A DNA stretch of 64,000 bases from Marivirga arenosa (GTDB lineage Bacteria; Bacteroidota; Bacteroidia; Cytophagales; Cyclobacteriaceae): contig NZ_CP129968.2 in NCBI RefSeq assembly GCF_030503875.2, positions 2,940,001-3,004,000 on the forward strand, read 5' to 3'. The notes under the pieces are model-generated. The model did no database searches. It had not been told where the DNA came from and was given only the letters and a program-made list of their open reading frames with translations. Position numbers and translations under genes: made by a program. Shown one piece after another: positions 28,387 to 38,929 of this stretch (its first letter is position 1; each line of letters begins with the position of its first letter).

Positions 28387-29481
28387 CTATTGAGCTGGAA
28401 AAAATTCTGGTCTAGTAGTAATAGCACCTGGATACTGTCTGCAATCGCAACAATAATCAAACGGTGGTTCAAAACAAATTCCCTCAGCTGAATAATCGCA
28501 GAATGAATAATCAGCATTTGAAATAGCGGGAACATGAACTCTTATTTCATAACTATTAACAATACTGAAGTTTCCTAAGGCATAATCTTCTCTTCTCTGA
28601 GGATTGGATATATTACCAATTATATTTGTAGGTGGCGGATCAAATAACCCTCCTCCATAATCTAATTGATTCTTTTGAGCCAAAATATATTCAAAAGTAC
28701 TTTTATCAATTGAATTAATTATCAAATTCATGCTATACTCTCTAGCAAATTTGAAATCTGTTGGAAGGCTGGCAACTACTATTTCATTATTTTCAGGTTT
28801 TAAATCAATTACATTCAATGGGCTATAATCGACATCTGGAGCATAGCAAAAAGTCAGAGATGATAAATCAGGTGGTATTTGATCCTCTTCCCATTTACAG
28901 GCTGGCCAGCATATGCTACTACCCTGATAAGGAGGATAAAGAGCAAAAAAACCTTCGTAACCTATCTGATAAAATATTGAATTATTTCTTTGTAGGTTAT
29001 TTATACCATAGAAATCTATATATTGAACATAAACTTCCTCTTCATCAACTATTATTAACTTATCCTGAAGTCTATACTTAATTTCAGTAAATTTCACTTG
29101 CTCAGGTAAGGATACTGGAGTAGAAGAATACTGAGTACCATCTTCTAACTCAATATTTAATTGATAAGTATTATCTAACTCAAAACATAATTCAGATGAG
29201 GCTAACTCATAAATACCTTGCCCTTTGTGCACAAATGAATATTCTAAACCATTATCATCTAAGATAAATACCCGATTTGCAATTATAAAATTTGCGCTTG
29301 TATCAGCTCCAACATCTATTGTATTGCTCAAAGCAATTTTATAAATAGTATCTGCGTTCGAAAGCTTAGCATCTACCACTATTCTATTTTCATTCTCAAT
29401 GTTGCTGTAATCAGGTTCGTATGGATCGATACAGCTGATGCAAAGACAATATAAAATGGTATACAGAAATATTTTTTTCAA
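28387..29481 (-). CDS. DUF4249 family lipoprotein (first paralogue)
   Basis: A 364-residue lipoprotein with a signal ending YCLCISC (Cys16 or Cys17). It is a tandem paralogue of the next gene: both have NENRxVVDAxL near residue 30, the same PPTNIIGNIS motif and a cysteine-rich tail (FDYCCDCRQYPGA). The copies have diverged in the middle, so the duplication is old. It begins 4 bases after the TonB receptor stop codon, so it belongs to the same operon. Confidence 0.88.
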   Translation of the reverse strand: MKKIFLYTILYCLCISCIDPYEPDYSNIENENRIVVDAKLSNADTIYKIALSNTIDVGADTSANFIIANRVFILDDNGLEYSFVHKGQGIYELASSELCFELDNTYQLNIELEDGTQYSSTPVSLPEQVKFTEIKYRLQDKLIIVDEEEVYVQYIDFYGINNLQRNNSIFYQIGYEGFFALYPPYQGSSICWPACKWEEDQIPPDLSSLTFCYAPDVDYSPLNVIDLKPENNEIVVASLPTDFKFAREYSMNLIINSIDKSTFEYILAQKNQLDYGGGLFDPPPTNIIGNISNPQRREDYALGNFSIVNSYEIRVHVPAISNADYSFCDYSAEGICFEPPFDYCCDCRQYPGAITTRPEFFPAQ

Positions 29482-29485
29482 TACA

Positions 29486-32122
29486 TTAAAATTTAAAATT
29501 ATAGCTCAATGCTGGAATTGGCACACCGATTACAGACAATCGAAATGCATCAATTGTAGACATTGATTGATTAGTTCTAAAAAATACAGAATATGGATTT
29601 CTTCTTCCATAAACATTATAGATTATTAAACTCCAATTTGCCTCAATCATTTTATACTTTCTTAAAGTTGTACCTAAATTAAAGGAAATATCCAATCTGT
29701 GATAATCAGGTATTCTACTATTATTTCTTTCTGGATAATTTGCTACAATCGCACCATTAAATTCATAAAATGAATTAGGAAAAGTTATTGGCCGCCCAGA
29801 GGAATAGACGAAATTTAATGACATATCAAATCTTCTACTAAAAACAATATTTATTAAAGAATTAACATTGTGAGGTTGATCATAAAAAGTAGGAAAAAAC
29901 TCGCCATTATTAATTGTTTCTGAAGAATTCTCTCCTAGGATTCTTTCAAATGACCTTAACCATGTGTAACTTAACCAACCCGTGAGCTTCCCTACCTTTC
30001 TTTTTGCATAAAACTCAATACCGTAAGCTCTTGCCTCACCTTGTATTACTTCCTCATCAATATTATCTGTACCTAATAAGTTTGCCCCATTTCTAAAATC
30101 AAGAAAATTATCACTTTCTTTATAAAAACCTTCTACAGAAGTCTCAATATTATTAGAATTGAAATTCTTGAAATAACCTAAAGAAATTTGATTTGCTACT
30201 GAGGGATTTATATTATCATTACTTAATCTCCATAAATCAAATGGGGTTATTGATGCAGTGTTTGACAATAAATGAATAAACTGTCTTGATCTATTATAGC
30301 CAAATTTAACTGAATTCTTGCGATTGATTTTATAATTGATTGAGAATCTTGGATCTAACCCTACTTGATTTTCAGAAACTTCTTTCGAATAATAAGATGA
30401 TCGTAGACCTATTAGGACATCAATTTTTTTAACTGGTGAAAAACGATCAGTAATAAAAGTAGAAACAGAATAAGCTTCTTGATTTGGATATGAAAAAGTA
30501 TTTTCTGCATTCCCAACTACTTCTTTAATAGCACCAGAATTAACATTATATTCTATTGCCTCAACACCTGCTTTAATATCATGAATATCAAATATTGTTG
30601 TTTCTATGGATGTTAAAAACTTATGATTCTGAACATATGCATCTAAATTATAACTCTCATTAATGTCATTTTCGCCAAAGCTATAATTATACCTACTATA
30701 ACTATAATGAAAATCAAGAAATAAGTTATTTGTAATATTATTACCATAATTAAGAGACAGCAAATTATTATCATAATTTAAAATAACTTCATCTCTTAAG
30801 TTAAATCGATCCAAACTTTTATATGCAGAGGCTTTAATGAAGCTTTTATCGGATATATTATGTTTATATGATAAATTAAAATCACCAAAAGCTGAGCTGC
30901 TTGTATTCAGATCTCTAGCTTCGAGAAAACTCGTAATAATATTGGGATAAGCTGCCCTTATACTAGAGCTAAGAGAGCTCTTATCTTTAATTATTGGGGT
31001 ATTAATACTCAAACGACTTGCAATTATACCAACCCCACCATAACCATTTAAATTCTCAGCATTTCTGCCATCTCTTAATTCCATTTTCAAAATGGAGGAG
31101 GTTCTTCCTCCATATTCTGCAGGCATAATACCTTTAAATAATTCAACACTTGAGATAGCATCTGAATTTACCGAACCGTATAATCCAAATAAATGTCCTC
31201 CATTATATAATATACCATTGTCTATCAATATTAGATTTTCGCTACCACTACTACCTCTCACATTAAAGCCAGCCGAAGTCTCGCCTGAATTTCCTACACC
31301 AGGTAAACTTGATAAACTTTTTATCACATCTGCTTCACCTAAAAAAGGAGGGATTTTTTCAATTTCTTCTAAAGTCATCCTTTCTGAACCTGCAGTATTA
31401 TCTGAAATATTTTCATCAGGTCTAGTAGCTGATACAGAGACTTCCTCTAATTGTAAAAAATCTCTAAAAAGATTAATATCTAATTTAGAACTACTATTTA
31501 AAACTAGTTCCACATCTAAATCAGATATCCCCAAAGCTTTAAAAGAAACTCTATTATAACCAACAGGTAATTTTAATTCATAGTAACCATTAGAACTAGT
31601 AACTTCTTGAATCCCAGTATTAGATGTAATAAGAGCTCCACTAATCGGTTTTGAATCCTCAGCTGAATTTATATATCCAGTTAATTTAGCTGAATCAAGA
31701 CCAAGTTCAACTTGACCCAATACCAAGGGGCTTGTATTTTTATTTCCTGTCTTTTCTTGTTGGTAAGTAAAATTTTGAGGTGGAGATTTTAAAAGGACGA
31801 TAAAGTTTGGTTCATACAATAAATATCTTAATTCTAATTGTGATAGACAATTATCCATTAATTCCTCTATAGTATACTCTCCCTGGTTTATTGATAAAAA
31901 TTTATTTTCTATCCAAGCCTCTTTATACTTAAGCTTGAATGATGATTTCCTTTCTATAAGATTAGCAAGTTGATTAAATGATATTGAATCATATGATTGA
32001 TCAATAGTGACTCTATCTGTTAATAGATTCTGACTTTTAAGTTGATTGCTGATAAAACTCAAAAGCACTATCGATAAAAAGATAGTTCTCAAAAATAGGT
32101 GATTGAAATTTATTTTATTCAT
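29486..32122 (-). CDS. TonB-dependent receptor with N-terminal STN domain
   Basis: An 878-residue outer-membrane receptor. Parts: signal peptide (1-30), STN (secretin/TonB short N-terminal) domain about 35-115, carboxypeptidase-like domain about 140-220, plug about 235-350 (PGVGNSGETSAGFNVRGSS, ALLENGILYNGGHLFG-like), and barrel to the C-terminal ALSYNFKF. STN domains in other receptors pass a signal to anti-sigma factors, but no sigma/anti-sigma pair is in this window. It leads an operon with two DUF4249 lipoproteins and the MG2-like protein. The substrate is unknown. Confidence 0.9.
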   Translation of the reverse strand: MNKINFNHLFLRTIFLSIVLLSFISNQLKSQNLLTDRVTIDQSYDSISFNQLANLIERKSSFKLKYKEAWIENKFLSINQGEYTIEELMDNCLSQLELRYLLYEPNFIVLLKSPPQNFTYQQEKTGNKNTSPLVLGQVELGLDSAKLTGYINSAEDSKPISGALITSNTGIQEVTSSNGYYELKLPVGYNRVSFKALGISDLDVELVLNSSSKLDINLFRDFLQLEEVSVSATRPDENISDNTAGSERMTLEEIEKIPPFLGEADVIKSLSSLPGVGNSGETSAGFNVRGSSGSENLILIDNGILYNGGHLFGLYGSVNSDAISSVELFKGIMPAEYGGRTSSILKMELRDGRNAENLNGYGGVGIIASRLSINTPIIKDKSSLSSSIRAAYPNIITSFLEARDLNTSSSAFGDFNLSYKHNISDKSFIKASAYKSLDRFNLRDEVILNYDNNLLSLNYGNNITNNLFLDFHYSYSRYNYSFGENDINESYNLDAYVQNHKFLTSIETTIFDIHDIKAGVEAIEYNVNSGAIKEVVGNAENTFSYPNQEAYSVSTFITDRFSPVKKIDVLIGLRSSYYSKEVSENQVGLDPRFSINYKINRKNSVKFGYNRSRQFIHLLSNTASITPFDLWRLSNDNINPSVANQISLGYFKNFNSNNIETSVEGFYKESDNFLDFRNGANLLGTDNIDEEVIQGEARAYGIEFYAKRKVGKLTGWLSYTWLRSFERILGENSSETINNGEFFPTFYDQPHNVNSLINIVFSRRFDMSLNFVYSSGRPITFPNSFYEFNGAIVANYPERNNSRIPDYHRLDISFNLGTTLRKYKMIEANWSLIIYNVYGRRNPYSVFFRTNQSMSTIDAFRLSVIGVPIPALSYNFKF

Positions 32123-32189
32123 AATAAGAAGACAATATAAAGAGAACTTTTTATCAAATCAATTAGTAGTTTAGTTAAAATATAATTGA

Positions 32190-34412
32190 CTACCTCAATA
32201 TTATTGGTAGAAATACAATATCTGTTACTAAAGCAATAAACATGCCAAAGGTTAAGAAAAACCCCAAATAAAAGGTAGTGGCGAATGATGAGAAAGTGAA
32301 TAAAACAAAGCCTCCAATAATTAAGATTGAGGTGATTAAGATTGCTAAACCAGCTGATCTTAAGGTTTTAATGATTCGCCAAATGGGTGAGCGTGCAGTT
32401 TGCTTTTTAAAACTACCTAAAAAGTGAATAGTATCATCAACGGCTATACCAAAAGACACCACAAAAATAATAGCTGTTGTTAACTTTAAAGGCACTTCCA
32501 TGAATCCCATCAGTCCTGCAGTTAATATTAGAGGAATAACATTAGGAATAAGACTAATCAATAGCATTTTAAAAGATTTGAAATAGATAGCGATAAACAA
32601 TGCTATTATAAAAATTGCAAACACTAATCCCTTAATTAATTCAATGGATAAGTTTTCATTACTTTTATCAATTAAATAGGTGGTCCCTGTTAATTTAGTG
32701 TCTAATACCTTAGAATCAATATTGGATTTAATAAATTCTCTTAGCTTATCATTCCGCTTTTGAGTAGCATTTGAACCCCATTCAGGAATAAATCCAGTGA
32801 ACCTACCATATTTTAAGCTTGAATCTACAACATTATTTGCTATACCCTTCTGTAATAGAAATTTCCTAGTGGATTTTTGCTTATCATAGTTTAATTCATT
32901 GGGTAATTTGTATTGATTGAATACTCCTCCATTTTCAATTTGATTAGCATATTTTACTAGCTCAAGAGGAGATACAACATTTTCAATTTTAAAGGAATCT
33001 TTTAAGTACTGTTCAATTTTTAATATTTCAACTAAAATATCATAATTTAGTATAGTTTCATTTTTATCAGCTGGATAAATAGCCATTTCCCATGGTTTTG
33101 AACCCCCGTAAAATCTATCCATGAAGGTAAAATCATCTCGAACCTGAGAATTTTTAGGTAAATCCTTCAATAGATATGCATCAGTTTTCAGTTTAAAAAC
33201 CCCAAAAAATGATACTACTACAATCAATAAATAAACTAGAATAATAGCTCTTCGATTTTTTAAAATTTTAACGGTCCATTTTCTAAAGGGTAATTTAATT
33301 TGTTGATTTCGATAGTTCTTTCTAATTAATAAAGGACCGATTGCAAAATTGACAACAAAAGCTATTAAAACTCCGATACCGGCAAATAGTCCCAATTCAT
33401 TTATAGGTTCAGTTGGTAAAACCAGTAAGCTAAAGAAACCCACTGCGGTGGTAATAGAGGTTAAAAGCGTAGCTGAAAACACTTTTTTAATAGATAACTT
33501 TAAACGTCTTATAAAATCCTGCTCTGGATTTTGTCGGTAAGCATTTATTAAATGAATGGCATCTGAGGTTGAAACAAACAATATAATAGGTGGAATCAAT
33601 ACGCTTAAAATACTGAGCTCCACTTGAAACATTGCCATAAACCCTAAAAGATAAATTAATGATGAAATGCTCATCATTAATGGTAGAAGCATAATGTTAA
33701 AAGAACGATAAATCAGTAAAAGTAACAGAATAGTAACTCCTATTCCTGCCGCTAGGAAAATACTAAAATCCGATTTTATATGATCAACAAAACTCTGCTG
33801 AGCTACTAACTTCCCAACTATTCTATAATTGCTTAGATTATTTTCTTGAAGAGATACTTTCAATTTATTGAAGAATTGAAATTCTTCTTTTGGTGAAGTA
33901 AAATGTCTATGATTGAGCTGAATTATAGTGGATTGAGCATCATTGGAAATAAATTTAGAATATAAATCATGAGAAGATATTCTGACACTATCACTTTTAA
34001 GGCGATTCTCATCATCAACATGGAGTAACGGAATTGCATTATAACCAAAGGGAGCTTTAATAATATGTTTTAGTTCAAAAAGAGATCGAGCGCTTTGAAT
34101 CCCGTCAATTGAATCTATGGAATTCGTCCAATGTTCTAGTTTTTGCAAAAAAGATGATTGAAATATTGAAGGTGAATTTTGAATTGCTACTAGCAAGTAA
34201 TCATTATCATATCCAAATTTTTCAACATGCTGCTCAAAAAACACTCTGTCCTCATTTCCCTCAGCAAAGAATTTTTCAAATTCAAAACTTACACTCAATT
34301 TAGGGAATTGCGAAATAAAAAATGCTAAGCTGATAATCCATACCGCATATAGCATCACCCTAAATTCTTTATCCTTAAAATTATTATAGTAGTTGCTGAT
34401 TATTTTTTTCAA
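32190..34412 (-). CDS. MMPL/RND-family membrane transporter
   Basis: A 740-residue protein with two halves, each of one large periplasmic loop and a block of membrane helices, in the pattern of the RND superfamily. MMPL-type helices are seen around residues 225-370 and 605-735. The conserved polar segment appears as TSDAIHLINAYRQ in the first half and AVDDTIHFLGSFKKQ in the second, the positions used for proton coupling. It may export lipids or hydrophobic compounds (predicted; no partner is present). It lies 67 bases after the TonB receptor start region and is not clearly in its operon. Confidence 0.85.
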   Translation of the reverse strand: MKKIISNYYNNFKDKEFRVMLYAVWIISLAFFISQFPKLSVSFEFEKFFAEGNEDRVFFEQHVEKFGYDNDYLLVAIQNSPSIFQSSFLQKLEHWTNSIDSIDGIQSARSLFELKHIIKAPFGYNAIPLLHVDDENRLKSDSVRISSHDLYSKFISNDAQSTIIQLNHRHFTSPKEEFQFFNKLKVSLQENNLSNYRIVGKLVAQQSFVDHIKSDFSIFLAAGIGVTILLLLLIYRSFNIMLLPLMMSISSLIYLLGFMAMFQVELSILSVLIPPIILFVSTSDAIHLINAYRQNPEQDFIRRLKLSIKKVFSATLLTSITTAVGFFSLLVLPTEPINELGLFAGIGVLIAFVVNFAIGPLLIRKNYRNQQIKLPFRKWTVKILKNRRAIILVYLLIVVVSFFGVFKLKTDAYLLKDLPKNSQVRDDFTFMDRFYGGSKPWEMAIYPADKNETILNYDILVEILKIEQYLKDSFKIENVVSPLELVKYANQIENGGVFNQYKLPNELNYDKQKSTRKFLLQKGIANNVVDSSLKYGRFTGFIPEWGSNATQKRNDKLREFIKSNIDSKVLDTKLTGTTYLIDKSNENLSIELIKGLVFAIFIIALFIAIYFKSFKMLLISLIPNVIPLILTAGLMGFMEVPLKLTTAIIFVVSFGIAVDDTIHFLGSFKKQTARSPIWRIIKTLRSAGLAILITSILIIGGFVLFTFSSFATTFYLGFFLTFGMFIALVTDIVFLPIILR

Positions 34413-34475
34413 AAAATTAAGGTTTTTGACTGATGCATTTATTAACGAGAAAAAGTTCAGAAACAGATTTAAAAA

Positions 34476-35945
34476 TTATGGATTTCTATTTTCTACTGTA
34501 TGTTTAGCTAATATTCTTTTAGATTCCTTTTTAACTAATGGATCTTTCCTCATATCCCAGATTACTGTTCTTGCTTTCTTCCCTGCTTCTTCAAGATCAA
34601 CAATAGGTTGAGGATAATCTTTTCCGATCTCAATGTTAAGATCCTTCTGTTCAATGTAGCTTAATTTCCATGGTTCATGAATAAAGTTTTTGGGAACATC
34701 TTTTAACTCCGGAATCCATGATTTTATAAAATCACCATCAGGATCATGATCAATTGATTGTTTTACAGGATTATACATTCTGATAGTATTAATACCGGTA
34801 ACCCCTGATTGCATTTGAAATTGCGGATAGTGTATTCCAGGTTCGAAATCTAAAAACATCCTACCTAAATGCATAGCCCCTCTTTTCCAAGGTTGCCATA
34901 AATGGTAAGATAAAAAAGAAACCAGCATAGCACGCATTCGGAAGTTAAGATAACCCGTTGAGTTCACACATCTCATACAAGCATCTATTAGAGGAAACCC
35001 AGTTTCGCCCTCCTTCCAGGAACTATATAAAATATCATTTTCATCCGTTCTAATTGAGTTGTATCCTCTATTAATATTTTCAAATTCATAGCGGTCTTCC
35101 ATTTCAAATTTCTGTATGAAATGACAATGCCATCTTAATCGAGAAGCAAAATTATTTAAAGCACTTTTATTTCCATTCTCCTTGGCCTTCTTCATAGACT
35201 GGTATACCGATCTCATACTGACATTACCATATGCTAGATAAGGTGATAAACGGCTGCAAGAAGTTCTAGCAGCTGAAGGCTTACTAATATTTTTACTGTA
35301 CTGAAAATGACGCTCTGAAAGAAACCCATTTAAATATCGTTTTGAATTTATGCTTCCACCTTTCTGAGTAACTCCAGCTTCTTTTTTAATTCCTAAATCC
35401 TTGGACGAATTAACTATTGGAACTTTTGATAAATCACTTATGTGAAATGGATTAATTTCAGCAATTTGATTCTTAATTAAACCGTTTTCCATGAAAGCAT
35501 ACCATGCTTTAGACCAATTATCTCGATTTCTTCTACCCCTCTGTACACCAAATTGAGGAAACTCTTTCCAAACAATATTATGTTGGTTACAAAATTTCTT
35601 CACTTCTACATCTCGGTGGAAAGTCAGTTCTATCCCAGTCTCTTCATGGGATAGTAGATATTTGATATGATATTTCTCACTAATCTCATTTAAAAAATCT
35701 GTAGGTTTTCCATGAATTTGAATTAAATGAATATCATAGGTTTTTAGCTGATCGCTTAATTCAGCTAAAGATTCGGAAATAAATTGCCAATGCCTATTAC
35801 TGTAATCCTGAGCAAATAACAATTCTGGTTCCCATGCATAAAAAATTAAAGTAGGTAATTGCAGTTCAGCTGCTTTTTGAAGAGGAGCATGATCTTCTAA
35901 ACGTAAATCTCTTTTAAGCCAGACAATGGAAATAGGTTGTTTCAT
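34476..35945 (-). CDS. Cryptochrome/photolyase family protein
   Basis: A 489-residue flavoprotein that most likely repairs UV-damaged DNA using blue light, or senses light. The N-terminal antenna domain starts [15 protein letters not shown]. The FAD-binding domain holds [25 protein letters not shown]-like sequence ([12 protein letters not shown]), [17 protein letters not shown] and [20 protein letters not shown]. Whether it repairs CPD or (6-4) products, or is a signalling cryptochrome, cannot be decided here. It is preceded by the aconitase terminator, so it has its own promoter. Confidence 0.88.
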   Translation of the reverse strand: MKQPISIVWLKRDLRLEDHAPLQKAAELQLPTLIFYAWEPELLFAQDYSNRHWQFISESLAELSDQLKTYDIHLIQIHGKPTDFLNEISEKYHIKYLLSHEETGIELTFHRDVEVKKFCNQHNIVWKEFPQFGVQRGRRNRDNWSKAWYAFMENGLIKNQIAEINPFHISDLSKVPIVNSSKDLGIKKEAGVTQKGGSINSKRYLNGFLSERHFQYSKNISKPSAARTSCSRLSPYLAYGNVSMRSVYQSMKKAKENGNKSALNNFASRLRWHCHFIQKFEMEDRYEFENINRGYNSIRTDENDILYSSWKEGETGFPLIDACMRCVNSTGYLNFRMRAMLVSFLSYHLWQPWKRGAMHLGRMFLDFEPGIHYPQFQMQSGVTGINTIRMYNPVKQSIDHDPDGDFIKSWIPELKDVPKNFIHEPWKLSYIEQKDLNIEIGKDYPQPIVDLEEAGKKARTVIWDMRKDPLVKKESKRILAKHTVENRNP

Positions 35946-36012
35946 TAAAAATACCGAGGATATAACTGAAAAACTTTAATGAATAAGCTTTGTTTTAACT
36001 TTTAAAACAAAA

Positions 36013-36049
36013 AAAACCGGAATAGCACATGATATGCTAAACCGGTTTT
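36013..36049 (-). terminator. Intrinsic terminator after aconitase
   Basis: AAAACCGG and CCGGTTTT pair, with a second pairing TAGCA/TGCTA inside, followed in the direction of transcription by an A/T-rich run. It sits 21 bases past the aconitase stop codon. Confidence 0.75.
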
Positions 36050-36069
36050 AACCGTAAATAAAACTAGAT

Positions 36070-38838
36070 TTATTTTCTTAAAAAGTCTCTGAGTACATAT
36101 TGAAGAATTCCTTTATTCTTATAGTATTCAACCTCAATTTGAGAATCCAATCTTGCTAAGACTTCAAATTTGATTTCAGTTCCATCAGATTTCATAGCTT
36201 TAGCAGATAACTTTTTAGATGGAGTTAGTCCTTCTGATATGCCAGTTATTGAAATTTTTTCAGAACCATCCAAACCTAAGCTCTCCGCTGATTCACCCTC
36301 GCTATACTGTAATGGTAAAACTCCCATTCCAACCAGATTACTTCTGTGAATTCTTTCATAGCTTTCAGCAATAACTGCTTTTACTCCCAATAAATAGGTT
36401 CCTTTAGCGGCCCAGTCTCTTGAGGAACCACTACCATATTCTTTCCCACCTAAAACAACGAGAGGGATATTATTCTCTTTATATTTTTGGGCTGCATCAA
36501 AGACTGTCATCTCCTCTCCTGTTGGGATATACTGAGTATAACCTCCTTCTTTTTCAGCTAACTGATTCTTGATTCTAACATTTGCAAATGTTCCTCGAGT
36601 CATAATTTCATCATTACCTCTTCTGGAACCATATGAGTTAAAATCCTTTCTCTCAACTCCTCTCCCTTTTAAATATTTACCCGCAGGGCTATCCTCTGCA
36701 AATGCACCAGCTGGAGATATGTGGTCTGTAGTAATCGAATCTCCTAGTTTCAATAATACCTGGGCCTCATTGATATCTTCAAAATCTTCTGCTTCCTCTG
36801 TTATATCTTTAAAAAATGGCGCCTCCTTTATATAGGTTGATGCATCATCCCATTCGTAATCTTTAGAATCTGGAGCTTTCATAGACTTCCATTGTTCATT
36901 TCCATCGAAAATCTCGCCATAGTTCTTTTTGTAAGAATCAGGAGAAAGAACCTTTCGCATCACTTCAAAGATCTCATCCTGACTAGGCCAGATATCTTTT
37001 AAATAAACGGGTTCCCCATTCACATCATAACTTAATGGATCATTGTTGAGATCAATATCAACTCTACCTGCTATAGCATATGCCACAACTAACATGGGTG
37101 ACATCAAGAAATTCATTTTTACATCTGGATGAACCCTAGCTTCAAAGTTTCTATTTCCTGATAATACAGAAGATACCACCAAATCATTTTCTTTAACTGC
37201 CTTTGCAATATGAGGTGGAAGTGGTCCTGAATTCCCTATACATGAAGTACAACCGTACCCTACCACATGGAATTTTAATGCTTCCAAATCATCTAATAAT
37301 CCTGCAGCTTCTAAATAATCGGTTACCACTTTTGAACCAGGGGCTAAACTTGTTTTAACCCATGGTTTTACATCTATCCCTCTTTCAATTGCTTTCTGTG
37401 CTACTAGGCCAGCTCCTAACATTACGCTTGGATTAGAAGTATTCGTACAACTAGTAATGGCAGCAATCACGATTGATCCGTCACTTAAGCTAAACTCATC
37501 ATTATGGGTCTTAATTTTAACAGTTTTTAAACCATTTTCCTGTTCCGTTTCTATCGCTACATCATCAGCAACTGGTTGTTGAACTGGTTGTGATCCTCCT
37601 TCAGAATACCATCTGCTGACTGGTCTCTCGTACATTCCTAGGTAATCTCTACCATGCTCAGTCTTAAGAAGGTCTTTGAATTTATCTTCAAACTCTCTTA
37701 CTAAAATTTTATCTTGAGGTCTCTTAGGCCCAGAAACTGTAGGTTCTACAGTACTTAAGTCTAGTTCTAATACTGTAGAATAATTGATTTTATCTTCATT
37801 TTCTCTCCATAGCATATTTGATTTAGTATATTTTTCCACCAAATCAATTTGGTCTTTGGAACGATTAGTCTTTTCCATATACGACAAAGTTTGATCATCT
37901 ATTGGGAAATAGGTAACCGTACAGCCAAATTCAGGTGACATATTTGAGATTGTAGCCCTATCAGGAATGGTTAGCTTATCTAATCCGGGACCGAATACCT
38001 CCACAAACTTGCCTACTACTCCATGGCTTCTGAGTAAATGTGTAATGGTTAAAACTAAATCAGTTGCGGTAGTTCCTAATGGTAATTCACCAGTCAGTTT
38101 TAAACCAATCACTTCTGGCATGATGAAATAAATAGGCTGACCTAATATTGCCGCTTCTGCTTCAATTCCACCTACACCCCAGCCTACAACTCCGATTCCA
38201 TTTACCATAGGGGTATGTGAATCTGTTCCTACTAAAGTATCAGGAAAAACGTACCCATCTCTAGCGATTGCCCCTTGTGCTAAATACTCTAAGTTAACTT
38301 GGTGGCAAATCCCCATACCTGGAGGCACAACAGAAAAATTGTTAAATGCCTTTTGAGCCCATTTTAAAAATTGATAGCGCTCACCATTTCTTTCATATTC
38401 TTTATCTACATTTTTAGCATAAGAATAATTGGTGCCAAAATAATCTACTTGAACTGAGTGATCTATTACTAAATCAACAGGAATGAGCGGATTTATCTTT
38501 TGTGGGTCTTTACCTTTTCTTACTGCCTCTGCTCTTAAAGAAGCTATATCAACTACTGCTGGTACTCCAGTAAAGTCTTGCATTAAAACCCTAGCTGGCT
38601 TATAAGGTATATCCTTATCAGAAGCTTCTGGTTTCCAGTTTAATAGGGTTTCTATATTTTCTTTAGTTATCGCAAAATCATCATAATTTCTTAAGGCATT
38701 TTCAAGAAGGATTCTTATTGAGAAAGGTAGTTTATCAATATCATAACCTTGATTTTGAAGTTCTTGTAAACTGTAATATTTAAGCTTACCCTTCTGACTA
38801 TCAAGTTCTTTAACAATTTTAAATGGGTCTTTATGCAT
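36070..38838 (-). CDS. acnA: Aconitate hydratase (AcnA type)
   Basis: Aconitase interconverts citrate and isocitrate in the TCA cycle using a 4Fe-4S cluster. The cluster ligands are C464 (in SCTNTS), C530 and C533 (in YGCTSCIGNSG), matching the spacing in E. coli AcnA. The C-terminal swivel has GSRRGNDEIMTRGTF and GKEYGSGSSRDWAAKG. The length of 922 residues fits the AcnA/IRP1 type. No leader is present. Pyruvate carboxylase lies upstream on the same strand but a terminator separates them. All catalytic residues appear intact. Confidence 0.96.
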   Translation of the reverse strand: MHKDPFKIVKELDSQKGKLKYYSLQELQNQGYDIDKLPFSIRILLENALRNYDDFAITKENIETLLNWKPEASDKDIPYKPARVLMQDFTGVPAVVDIASLRAEAVRKGKDPQKINPLIPVDLVIDHSVQVDYFGTNYSYAKNVDKEYERNGERYQFLKWAQKAFNNFSVVPPGMGICHQVNLEYLAQGAIARDGYVFPDTLVGTDSHTPMVNGIGVVGWGVGGIEAEAAILGQPIYFIMPEVIGLKLTGELPLGTTATDLVLTITHLLRSHGVVGKFVEVFGPGLDKLTIPDRATISNMSPEFGCTVTYFPIDDQTLSYMEKTNRSKDQIDLVEKYTKSNMLWRENEDKINYSTVLELDLSTVEPTVSGPKRPQDKILVREFEDKFKDLLKTEHGRDYLGMYERPVSRWYSEGGSQPVQQPVADDVAIETEQENGLKTVKIKTHNDEFSLSDGSIVIAAITSCTNTSNPSVMLGAGLVAQKAIERGIDVKPWVKTSLAPGSKVVTDYLEAAGLLDDLEALKFHVVGYGCTSCIGNSGPLPPHIAKAVKENDLVVSSVLSGNRNFEARVHPDVKMNFLMSPMLVVAYAIAGRVDIDLNNDPLSYDVNGEPVYLKDIWPSQDEIFEVMRKVLSPDSYKKNYGEIFDGNEQWKSMKAPDSKDYEWDDASTYIKEAPFFKDITEEAEDFEDINEAQVLLKLGDSITTDHISPAGAFAEDSPAGKYLKGRGVERKDFNSYGSRRGNDEIMTRGTFANVRIKNQLAEKEGGYTQYIPTGEEMTVFDAAQKYKENNIPLVVLGGKEYGSGSSRDWAAKGTYLLGVKAVIAESYERIHRSNLVGMGVLPLQYSEGESAESLGLDGSEKISITGISEGLTPSKKLSAKAMKSDGTEIKFEVLARLDSQIEVEYYKNKGILQYVLRDFLRK

Positions 38839-38873
38839 AGTGAAAAAGTTTTAGTTTAAAAGTTGATAATAAA

Positions 38874-38905
38874 AAAGGAGGTTATAACTCTTCATAACCT
38901 CCTTT
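38874..38905 (-). terminator. Intrinsic terminator after pyruvate carboxylase
   Basis: AAAGGAGGTTAT and ATAACCTCCTTT form a 12-bp perfect stem with an 8-base loop, between the pyruvate carboxylase stop and the aconitase start. Confidence 0.85.
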
Positions 38906-38929
38906 ATTAACCCATTTTATTACAAAATG

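Noticed and set aside
36569..36835. Plus-strand open frame inside aconitase
   Set aside because: It lies entirely opposite the intact and highly conserved aconitase gene, and its translation has no recognisable protein features.
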